Below, piece by piece: positions 1-7,505 of a stretch of 32,755 nt of DNA (position 1 is its first letter; each line of letters starts with the position of its first letter). A model generated the notes under the pieces. That model worked only from the letters and a program-made list of their open reading frames with translations, was not told the origin of the DNA and did no database searches. This DNA is from Bacilli bacterium (GTDB lineage Bacteria > Bacillota_I > Bacilli_A > RFN20 > CAG-826), in assembly GCA_028705995.1 (NCBI GenBank), contig JAQWCH010000011.1, forward strand, positions 1 through 32,755, written 5' to 3'. The position numbers were made by a program, and so were the translations under genes.

Positions 1-68
1 GTCATTGGAACCTGCTCATCAAGATACTCTTTTATCATCTTCAGCTTTGTGTCCATGGTTAGTTTCAT
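1..68 (-). CDS. 5' fragment of an ORF (MKLTMDTKLKMIKEYLDEQVPM...), possibly the HTH OrfA of an IS3-like transposase; truncated by the window edge
   Basis: Reverse strand ATG at 68..66 stays open to the window edge, with upstream RBS-like AGGGGG. The peptide resembles the start of helix-turn-helix transposase OrfA proteins. Only 22 aa are visible. Confidence 0.35.
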   Translation of the reverse strand, partial: MKLTMDTKLKMIKEYLDEQVPM

Positions 69-132
69 AAGAAAAACCCCCTTTTATTGTAACCGGATTT
101 TGGTCCAATAAATGGGGGGAATTTCAATCAAA

Positions 133-206
133 TGGTGCCCCCTGCCAGAATCGAACTAGCAACTAATCCTTACCATGGATTTGTTATACCACTTAACTAA
201 GGGGGC
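133..206 (-). tRNA. tRNA-Thr (anticodon GGT), CCA encoded
   Basis: Reverse complement folds as a cloverleaf: acceptor GCCCCCT/AGGGGGC, D-stem GTTA/TAAC, anticodon stem AATCC/GGATT with loop ATGGTAA, T-stem GCTAG/CTGGC with loop TTCGATT, then ACCA. Confidence 0.95.
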
Positions 207-327
207 GGCATTTAATTGCAAAGTTGATTATACGAAACAACCTTCGATACTGTCAACACAAATTAATTATATTCAAGAGTAAAATTGTGATGAATTCTAC
301 ATTTTTATGTACTAATTTTTAAGTGAA

Positions 328-333
328 TATAAT
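328..333 (+). promoter_or_regulatory. Putative -10 box (TATAAT) for the 363..2036 gene
   Basis: TATAAT about 30 nt upstream of the ATG, with SD-like TAAGGA in between; the -35 is weak. Confidence 0.4.
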
Positions 334-362
334 ATACTAAAAATAAGAGTAAGGACTTAACT

Positions 363-2036
363 ATGCGGGGGCAAAATCTGTCCGATTATACAACAAAACG
401 AAAAAAGCGGCTTCAAAACACTTTGATACGCAATTTTTTGCTTGGTTCAAGTGCTCTTGTCGTAACTGGTGTTGTTGTTCCAGAAATTCTTGCTAAACCC
501 GAAGCCGAATTTATTACGCTCTATAATCAAGGAACCACAATTAGTTATACAGTTGACATTCGTGATCCAAATAATCGTCTAGTGCCCAATAGTTTACGTT
601 TAGAATTAGAGTCTTATGATGGGGCAAAATACTATAGTTTAGATTTAGGCGAAAACACAAATTCAATTCCCAATTTACTGCGTGGAAATAAATATACTTT
701 AAAAGTGCTCGGAAATTATGGTTTTGGACTTGGTTCATTAGTCGAAAAATCAATTCGTATTAGTAATGAATTACAAGCCGGATTCCAAGCAATCTCGCGT
801 GCTAGCGATGCGATTTATGGTGAACTATATGTTAGTGACGAAGAGCAAAAAATTACTGACAATAATGTAGAAATCTCTCTTTATAGTGGAAGTGGCTTAT
901 TAAGCGCACAAACAATAACACTATTTAGTGGCTTTACCGAAGACCAGGTACGTTATCAAGTAATTAATTTTTCGTTCCCGATTAGCGATCCAACACGGCC
1001 ATATCGTTTAGAAGCGCACTATAACGTTGAGCGTTTTCCCGTCACGATTGCAACGGCGACACTTGATCCAGAAGAATATATCCCGAGTGTAGAAATATAT
1101 GCTGAAAGTTATCAAGGTCAAGGCTTATTTATTGGTGTTGATATTTACGATGGGCTCTTACGTTTAACAAATCCAATTTTCCGTGTCGAACTTCTGCAAA
1201 TTGGTGATCGCCCACAAACACTTTTTAGTGAGGATTATCCGCAAGTCAGCGCTGAAAGCGAATCGCCTGGTATGTATTATATTTATGTTGATTACTTTGA
1301 ACCACTGCCAATTGGCGATTACCGCGTTAATGTTTATCTACGCGAGAACAATCAATCAAAATTACTTGCGCAAAAGGAGTTTTCAACAAGTGACTTTATT
1401 GAGCCCTATATGCCCTCAACTTCTTTCCAAGTGTTTAGTGAAAATAATGATTTAGTTGGCGAAATTCAAATCACCGACTACGAGTATCAGTTATTAGCCA
1501 ATCAAGAATTTCAACTAGCGATTGAAAGCTCTTATACTTATCAACAAGTATTTTTACAAATCTATACGCTTGAACGTTCTATCGATGGCATTTACTTCTT
1601 ATCGTTTGTTGCGACGAACCTTCCAAGTGATTATTATGCGCTCGAAGTTTCTTATTGGTTAGATGGTGAATATGTTCCTTTTGGCTATTTCTATTACGAT
1701 CATCAAGTCGCCCCTTATGTCCCGATGGGAACGATGACTTTTGTTGATGGTGTCAATGGACCATATTTAACAGTCGATATTTATGATGAGCAACAACTTG
1801 TCAATCCGCTTTTTCGCGTTGAAATTTTTGATTTAAACAACGCTAACGCCTTGGCTTTTTCTCAAGATTATCCGCAAACGAGCGGAACGGGAATCACTAG
1901 CTATTATTTTGAAATCCAACTCATAAATTATCTTTTCCCGAGTAACTTCAGGGCGCAATTATCCTTTGTCCAAGCCCCAGATGTGTTTTTAATGCATGAG
2001 ATAAGCTTCATCATTAATCAACCACAAGCATTATAG
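363..2036 (+). CDS. Secreted or membrane-anchored protein with about five divergent tandem beta-sandwich-like repeats; function unknown
   Basis: 557 aa ORF with SD TAAGGA, an N-terminal hydrophobic signal/anchor (FLLGSSALVVTGVVVPEILA) and recurring blocks of about 90-100 aa (e.g. VDIYDGLLRLTNPIFRVELL / VDIYDEQQLVNPLFRVEIF). Confidence 0.75.
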   Translation: MRGQNLSDYTTKRKKRLQNTLIRNFLLGSSALVVTGVVVPEILAKPEAEFITLYNQGTTISYTVDIRDPNNRLVPNSLRLELESYDGAKYYSLDLGENTNSIPNLLRGNKYTLKVLGNYGFGLGSLVEKSIRISNELQAGFQAISRASDAIYGELYVSDEEQKITDNNVEISLYSGSGLLSAQTITLFSGFTEDQVRYQVINFSFPISDPTRPYRLEAHYNVERFPVTIATATLDPEEYIPSVEIYAESYQGQGLFIGVDIYDGLLRLTNPIFRVELLQIGDRPQTLFSEDYPQVSAESESPGMYYIYVDYFEPLPIGDYRVNVYLRENNQSKLLAQKEFSTSDFIEPYMPSTSFQVFSENNDLVGEIQITDYEYQLLANQEFQLAIESSYTYQQVFLQIYTLERSIDGIYFLSFVATNLPSDYYALEVSYWLDGEYVPFGYFYYDHQVAPYVPMGTMTFVDGVNGPYLTVDIYDEQQLVNPLFRVEIFDLNNANALAFSQDYPQTSGTGITSYYFEIQLINYLFPSNFRAQLSFVQAPDVFLMHEISFIINQPQAL

Positions 2037-2102
2037 TTTTTTAAAAAGTTGTTTACGACTTGTTAGTCGTCTACATAGATATTGATAGGGGAGGAACCTA
2101 AT

Positions 2103-3080
2103 ATGTTAAAAAGAAAAAGAGTGACCGCAGAAGGTGGTAATCCACCGAGAAAACTCACAGCGCGCCAAATTACGATGATTGTTGTGTTTTCCATCGTCTT
2201 GGCTTTAGTGATTTTATCCGTTGTAATACGCTTGGTAGCTGATCCAGCATCAGGATTATACCTAGCAGTCGATGGATCAATCGGAAAGTTCTTCGATATT
2301 CCGAACTTCTTCGCGACAAAGTATTTAATCATCTTGGAGACATTTGCGATTATTGTCTTTATGTGGGCTTTATCACTACTCAGTTCGCTAGTGATTAAAT
2401 TAGTCACAAAGGCCACCAATCGCGCTCAAACAATTGGATTACTAATTGCTTCTATCATTCGCTACAGCGCTTTAATCATTGCGATTTTTATGGTTTTATC
2501 GGCCTGGGGCGTGCAAACACCAACCTTACTGGCTGGCGCTGGAATTTTAGGTTTAGCAATTTCACTTGGTGCACAAACACTAATTGACGATATCTTAAGT
2601 GGTCTCGGGCTTATCTTTGAAAAAACCTTTGTTGTTGGCGATATCGTTGAAATTGATGGTTTCCGTGGAAAAGTGCTTGAAATTGGCATTCGTGTTTCCA
2701 AATTTGAAAATCTGGCCGGGGATATCCGCACGATTAATAATGCCGATATTCGCGCTTCGATTAACGCTTCCGATAACTGGACACCAACTTTAATTGACAT
2801 CGGCCTCGGTCATGAAATTAATTTACTCGAAGTCGAAGAAAAAATTAAAGCCTTCTTACCTGAATTGGTTAAACTCGTCCCCGAAATTAAAGTGGAACCA
2901 ACTTATTCTGGTGTTGAAGCGCTTAATGCCGATGGCGTCACCTTAAGAATCGTTATCTACACACATGAAAAAGATAAATTCAGTGCCCGCCGGAAAGTCA
3001 ACCGTGAACTGAAGATTTACTTTGATCAAGTTGGTATTCAAGTACCATATACGGAATATTTAATCAAAAACGTTGACTAG
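2103..3080 (+). CDS. Mechanosensitive ion channel, MscS family
   Basis: TM helices followed by the MscS core (LLAGAGILGLAISLGAQTLIDDILSGLGLIFEKTFVVGDIVEIDGFRGKVLEIGIR). The ATG at 2103 has SD GGGGAGG, so the ORF-track TTG at 2082 is less likely. Confidence 0.93.
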   Translation: MLKRKRVTAEGGNPPRKLTARQITMIVVFSIVLALVILSVVIRLVADPASGLYLAVDGSIGKFFDIPNFFATKYLIILETFAIIVFMWALSLLSSLVIKLVTKATNRAQTIGLLIASIIRYSALIIAIFMVLSAWGVQTPTLLAGAGILGLAISLGAQTLIDDILSGLGLIFEKTFVVGDIVEIDGFRGKVLEIGIRVSKFENLAGDIRTINNADIRASINASDNWTPTLIDIGLGHEINLLEVEEKIKAFLPELVKLVPEIKVEPTYSGVEALNADGVTLRIVIYTHEKDKFSARRKVNRELKIYFDQVGIQVPYTEYLIKNVD

Positions 3081-3102
3081 TTCTCTTCCCTAAAAGCATA
3101 AA

Positions 3103-3138
3103 AAAACTGGTGCTACATTAACAATGTCCACCAGTTTT
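3103..3138. terminator. Bidirectional intrinsic terminator between convergent genes
   Basis: AAAACTGGTG...CACCAGTTTT stem with inner ACATT/AATGT pairing; T-rich on both strands. Confidence 0.85.
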
Positions 3139-3142
3139 ATTT

Positions 3143-4006
3143 TTACCAAATTAAGTCGGCAAGTTGGGGAAAATCCACAAATGGATTACGATTTTTTTGA
3201 AAATCTTGATGAATGATATTAATCCGGCGAATCTCGCGCCATTCATCCGGTGGAAATGCTATGTTCCAAGCGAGTAAATCATCGACATTACCAAGGTTCG
3301 TAAGGTTTATGCCATAACAGACGGCCATATAGAATAATGTTCTTGCAACTTCACCTTTTGCCGCGTCTGTTGGTTCAAAATACGCACTTGTTTTATAGCA
3401 ATCGGTCGGTCGACCAAGTGAATCAATAAGCTGAGTACCGTCAGTTACTTCGCCCATCGGAAGATTTCCACGATCATTATTAACTTTCGGATCTGCGGCC
3501 CAAAGATTAATTGCATCATTTTCGGCATCTGAAGAAATATTTGCTTTCGGAGCGACATGTTCGCGATTCCAGCCTGTCGTACCACCCGTGTTTTGATTGC
3601 TTTTTAAATCTGGTTGCCGCGAATATATTTGCAATACTTTGCTCGAATCACCCTCGACTTCATTTGTTGCTGCGCATGATGTCCAGGCCGTCGTGTAACT
3701 ATTTAATTTTTTCCCGGTATTTATCAAAGTGCTTAAAGCTGATTTTAGATTAGTACCGGTCAAAGTAAAATCAAAATTTGCGTAGTAGTCACCAAAATCA
3801 TCATTAGTCGGAACTAAATCATTTGATGTGTAACTAAGCGAACTTGATGTTTCTTGACTATCATCTAAAGATGTTTCGCTACTAATTGATGTTAAGTCTT
3901 CACTGCTCGGGTCAAGCGATATATCAGAACTTTGACTATTTGAAATACTACTTTCACACCCACTGAGCAAGATAATGAGACTTAAGAAAAACATTGTTTT
4001 TTTCAT
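3143..4006 (-). CDS. Endonuclease I family lipoprotein
   Basis: Lipobox LLSGC, Ser/Asp-rich tether, then GWNREHVAPK...NLWAADPKVNNDRGNLPMGEV and a C-terminal NRNPFVDFP motif. Confidence 0.85.
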   Translation of the reverse strand: MKKTMFFLSLIILLSGCESSISNSQSSDISLDPSSEDLTSISSETSLDDSQETSSSLSYTSNDLVPTNDDFGDYYANFDFTLTGTNLKSALSTLINTGKKLNSYTTAWTSCAATNEVEGDSSKVLQIYSRQPDLKSNQNTGGTTGWNREHVAPKANISSDAENDAINLWAADPKVNNDRGNLPMGEVTDGTQLIDSLGRPTDCYKTSAYFEPTDAAKGEVARTLFYMAVCYGINLTNLGNVDDLLAWNIAFPPDEWREIRRINIIHQDFQKNRNPFVDFPQLADLIW

Positions 4007-4086
4007 GTCTATTTACCTCCGTGTGCTTATCTATCATATCAAGATACGTAACGAAGTAAAACAATAATTTTGCTTGCGTAAAATAA

Positions 4087-4108
4087 AAAACGGGATGGTT
4101 CCCGTTTT
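4087..4108 (-). terminator. Intrinsic terminator for rimO
   Basis: AAAACGGGA-TGGT-TCCCGTTTT hairpin just beyond the rimO stop. Confidence 0.75.
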
Positions 4109-4109
4109 A

Positions 4110-5408
4110 TTAAGCAAGTGAGACAAGCATCCCATGTAAATCATAGACATAGGCGTCTAAGATTTTAACATTAACAATTTGCCCTTCAACTAAGATGCGA
4201 TCACTGGTAAAGGTAATTTTACCATCAATATCATCAGGGGCATTCCATGCTGATCTCAACAAGAATAAATCATGTTTTTTATCATAACCAATGACGATAC
4301 CAGTCATGATTTCACCGACATGTGCTTTATTTTTCCGATATGATATTTGTCGTTGCGCTTTCATTAGATCTTCATAACGCGCTTTTTTAACATCTTCGGG
4401 CACTTGTTCGGCATAATCATAGGCGACAGTATGCTCCTCACGTGAATAAGTAAATGCACCCAGATGATCAAAATCATTTGTTTTAATGAAATCAATTAAA
4501 TCCGCATGATCTTCCTCTGTTTCATAAGGAAAACCAACAATCATCGTTGTGCGAATAATCGCATGTGGAATACGTGAACGTATTGTTTGAATGCGCTCAA
4601 TAAGTTCCGCCCGTGTACCGAGCCGATGCATAAGTTTACGTAGACGATTAGATGAGTGTTGGATTGGCAAATCAAAATAAGGCGCAATAACTGGATGGTT
4701 TGCGACGAAATCGATAAACGCATCAGTCACTTCGAGCGGATATAAATATAAAAGCCGAATCGAGACAAAACATTTAAGATCAATAATCGCTTTTAATAAT
4801 GTGATAATATTGACGTTTTTCCCAAGGTCATGTCCGTAATAAGTTGTGTCTTGCGAAATAATCACAAGTTCTTTAATACCGTTATCCGCCATCTTTTGGG
4901 CTTCATTGATTACTTCCGCAAATGGCCGCGAGCGGAAACCACCACGAATTAAGGGAATCGCACAATACGTACAACGATGGTTGCAGCCTTCGGATATTCG
5001 CAAATAAGCGCTATATTTCGGCGTACTATAAACACGTTCATCAGCTTTTAAAACCGGAATTTGTTTTTGATCAGCAAACAAAGTGGAAATTTTACTATTT
5101 AATTGTGCATAGTCAGAAATTGGTACCCATAAATCGACTTCCGGAATTGCCTTTTCTAATTCCGAGATAAAGCGTTCAACTAGGCAACCAATCACAATTG
5201 TTTTCTTTTTATAACCAATCATTTCAATGATGTTATCAATGCTTTCTTGCTTTGCCGTATCGATAAAACCACAAGTGTTAATAATGATAGCGTCAGCGTC
5301 TTGTGGTGAATTAATAATAATATGTCCTGCACGGCGCAGCATGCCTAAAACCATCTCGCTATCAACGAGATTTTTAGCGCACCCGAGCGAAATTAATCCA
5401 ACTTTCAT
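4110..5408 (-). CDS. rimO: Ribosomal protein uS12 methylthiotransferase RimO (radical SAM)
   Basis: MKVGLISLGCAKNLVDSEMVLGML N-terminus, radical-SAM motif CNHRCTYCAIP, C-terminal TRAM-like domain; SD GAGGT. Confidence 0.96.
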   Translation of the reverse strand: MKVGLISLGCAKNLVDSEMVLGMLRRAGHIIINSPQDADAIIINTCGFIDTAKQESIDNIIEMIGYKKKTIVIGCLVERFISELEKAIPEVDLWVPISDYAQLNSKISTLFADQKQIPVLKADERVYSTPKYSAYLRISEGCNHRCTYCAIPLIRGGFRSRPFAEVINEAQKMADNGIKELVIISQDTTYYGHDLGKNVNIITLLKAIIDLKCFVSIRLLYLYPLEVTDAFIDFVANHPVIAPYFDLPIQHSSNRLRKLMHRLGTRAELIERIQTIRSRIPHAIIRTTMIVGFPYETEEDHADLIDFIKTNDFDHLGAFTYSREEHTVAYDYAEQVPEDVKKARYEDLMKAQRQISYRKNKAHVGEIMTGIVIGYDKKHDLFLLRSAWNAPDDIDGKITFTSDRILVEGQIVNVKILDAYVYDLHGMLVSLA

Positions 5409-5476
5409 CTGCTACCTCAAATCGCTACTATTGTAAAAGATTAACCGCTTACTTACAACGAAAACGCAAATAAAAA

Positions 5477-5496
5477 AGGGCAAATTGCTTTGCCCT
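5477..5496 (-). terminator. Intrinsic terminator
   Basis: AGGGCAAA-TTGC-TTTGCCCT hairpin; T-rich on the minus strand. Confidence 0.75.
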
Positions 5497-5516
5497 AATA
5501 GATTTCAGCGTCTAAA

Positions 5517-6479
5517 TTAAAGACCACATACTTGGCGGGTTAAGGCGTTGGTATCGCCCCAAATCCGGCAACCAAAATCGGGATCATCAATAAATGGATT
5601 ACGGTTGTGTTGATACTCAAAAATTGTTTGATTACGTAACACATCACGTTCGACATTTGGTGGGAATGCTAAATTCCACTCGAGGAAGGTTTCAATTGGG
5701 CCATTTTCGGTTAACGCACAATTTTCTGGATACATGAGGATCATGTAAAGATTAGCCCGCGCGACTTCACCTTTAGCGATGTCAGTTGGTTCAACATAAC
5801 CCATCCAAGAATAAGTATCAGTTGTCTTACCAAGACTATCAACGATAAAGAATTTTTCCACTGATGTATCTAAATCACCAAAAGAATTGTTGGACCGTGT
5901 TTCATTCACAACGACATCTTCGGCAAATAAATTTGCAATGTCGGAAGAAATATTTGCTTTATGCGCATCCGCTCCAAGCGATTCATCACCATCTTTAAGT
6001 TTGCTTTGTGGATAGCAGTGTTCGCGGTTCCAATAGTTTTCACGTTGCGTAAATGGATTTGTTTGTCGTCTAGCCGTTGGAATCCGGTTACGCGAATAGA
6101 CACCAATCACATTACCCACATCATTTTGATCTTCATCCATAATGGCAATTGGCTCAATTGCTTCGGTATAGGTTAAACCATTGAAAACAGCCCGACCCTT
6201 TGCCCGTAAAGCCGCGGCAAGATTGCTGCCAGATAAGATATCGACATCGGCAATTGAAGCATAATAGGCATCAGCGCCTGCACCAACATAATCAGCAGCG
6301 GGCGTGGTATCGGAAGTTGGCACTTCATGAAGTGGTTCATTTGATGTTTCACTCACTGATTCGGATGACGTTGAAATATCCGCGCTAAGACTTCCGGAAA
6401 TATCTTCTGAAGAAGTTCCATTACAACCCGCTAATAAAAGCGTAGCAAGTAATGCAAGAGCAGAAAATGCACGTTTCAT
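5517..6479 (-). CDS. Endonuclease I family lipoprotein (paralogue of 3143..4006)
   Basis: Lipobox LLAGC, Ser-rich tether, NYWNREHCYPQSKL...ADAHKANISSDIANLFAEDVVVNETRSNNSFGDL, and NRNPFIDDPDF near the end. Confidence 0.87.
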   Translation of the reverse strand: MKRAFSALALLATLLLAGCNGTSSEDISGSLSADISTSSESVSETSNEPLHEVPTSDTTPAADYVGAGADAYYASIADVDILSGSNLAAALRAKGRAVFNGLTYTEAIEPIAIMDEDQNDVGNVIGVYSRNRIPTARRQTNPFTQRENYWNREHCYPQSKLKDGDESLGADAHKANISSDIANLFAEDVVVNETRSNNSFGDLDTSVEKFFIVDSLGKTTDTYSWMGYVEPTDIAKGEVARANLYMILMYPENCALTENGPIETFLEWNLAFPPNVERDVLRNQTIFEYQHNRNPFIDDPDFGCRIWGDTNALTRQVCGL

Positions 6480-6583
6480 ATTTTTTTACCTCACAAATAT
6501 AAAATTGATTTGCTTATCTACTATAATATTTTAACATAGCAAATACAATGTATTTATAAATTTTTCATTGCCGCAAATTAGCG

Positions 6584-6589
6584 TATAAT
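6584..6589 (+). promoter_or_regulatory. Consensus -10 box (TATAAT) 7 nt upstream of the nnrD ATG
   Basis: GCGTATAATtacattgATG; no Shine-Dalgarno in the interval. Confidence 0.55.
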
Positions 6590-6596
6590 TACATTG

Positions 6597-7406
6597 ATGA
6601 AACAACTATTAGAGTTAGACTTACCGCAAATTCCTTTTCGGCGAGCGAACACACATAAATACGATTATGGTTCACTTTTAGTGATCGGTGGTTCGATTGG
6701 TTTTTTTGGGGCGCCACAATTAGCAAGTAAAGCCTCATTACGCCTTGGGGTCGGACTCGTCACGCTTGCTTTACCACAAGAAATCTACTATCGCTTTGAA
6801 CCACAGTTTTTTAGTCAAATGATCTTTCCTTTTGCGCATCCTCAAGATATTGTTGCTTTGCTTAAAAAGAAAACAGCGGTTGTATTTGGTCCCGGACTGG
6901 ATAGCAATATAATTGAAAATCTTGAAATTTTAAAACTCTTACTCGCGGAAAAAATTCCACTGGTAATTGACGCTGGTGGACTTGATATTTTTAAACCATT
7001 ACTTGATAGTAATGAAGACTTTTCTCAAGTGGTGATTACCCCACATCTTGGAGAAGCAAAACGTCTACTTGATGATGGTGATCCGCTAGTTAATTATTCG
7101 CGTTTAACGATAAACAATTTAACCCTCGTGCTCAAAGGACCGACAACTCTTATTGCCCACAAAGACCAACTTTTTGAAGCAAATCAAGGTAGTTCAGCAA
7201 TGGCAAAAGCGGGTATGGGCGATGTTCTAGCGGGGATGATAGGCGCTTTATTAGCCCAAGGCTATACTCCCCTTGAGGCCGCAAAACTTGCCACTTATCT
7301 TCATCAAGAGGCAGCGCGCATCGCCATAAATCAGCAGGGGAAAATTTCTTTAATTAGCGAAGATGTGATCGATGCCCTTCCGATTGCCTTAAACAATCAT
7401 CAATAA
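6597..7406 (+). CDS. nnrD: ADP-dependent NAD(P)H-hydrate dehydratase
   Basis: KYDYGSLLVIGGSIGFFGAPQLASKASLRLGVGLVTLA, FGPGLDS, AKAGMGDVLAGMIGALLAQG. The ATG at 6597 is preferred over TTG at 6594. Confidence 0.92.
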   Translation: MKQLLELDLPQIPFRRANTHKYDYGSLLVIGGSIGFFGAPQLASKASLRLGVGLVTLALPQEIYYRFEPQFFSQMIFPFAHPQDIVALLKKKTAVVFGPGLDSNIIENLEILKLLLAEKIPLVIDAGGLDIFKPLLDSNEDFSQVVITPHLGEAKRLLDDGDPLVNYSRLTINNLTLVLKGPTTLIAHKDQLFEANQGSSAMAKAGMGDVLAGMIGALLAQGYTPLEAAKLATYLHQEAARIAINQQGKISLISEDVIDALPIALNNHQ

Positions 7407-7438
7407 TCTTATTTCGACAATAAATAATGCCTATTTCC

Positions 7439-7466
7439 TTGCAACTTAGCGCATCAAGCGTATAAT
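7439..7466 (+). promoter_or_regulatory. Sigma-A-like promoter of typA
   Basis: TTGCAA (7439-7444), 16 nt spacer, TATAAT (7461-7466). Confidence 0.65.
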
Positions 7467-7480
7467 AAAAACGCTTTTTT
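7456..7480 (+). terminator. Intrinsic terminator-like hairpin after nnrD, overlapping the typA promoter
   Basis: AAGCGT-ATAATAAAA-ACGCTT followed by TTTT. Confidence 0.55.
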
Positions 7481-7505
7481 CATTACTACTAACGGAGGTG
7501 GAATT

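Noticed and set aside
541-753. Minus-strand 70 aa ORF
   Set aside because: Antisense to the long repeat protein; no RBS or family resemblance; typical shadow ORF.
2041-2080. Hairpin ACGAC-TTGTTA-GTCGT after the repeat protein as a terminator
   Set aside because: Short stem with no T tract, so not supported as an intrinsic terminator.
2063-2800. Minus-strand ORFs opposite mscS
   Set aside because: Shadow ORFs of a confidently identified MscS gene.
3143-6479. Nuclease genes as part of a defence island or toxin system
   Set aside because: Both have lipoboxes and match extracellular endonuclease I; no immunity gene, restriction, CRISPR or phage genes nearby.
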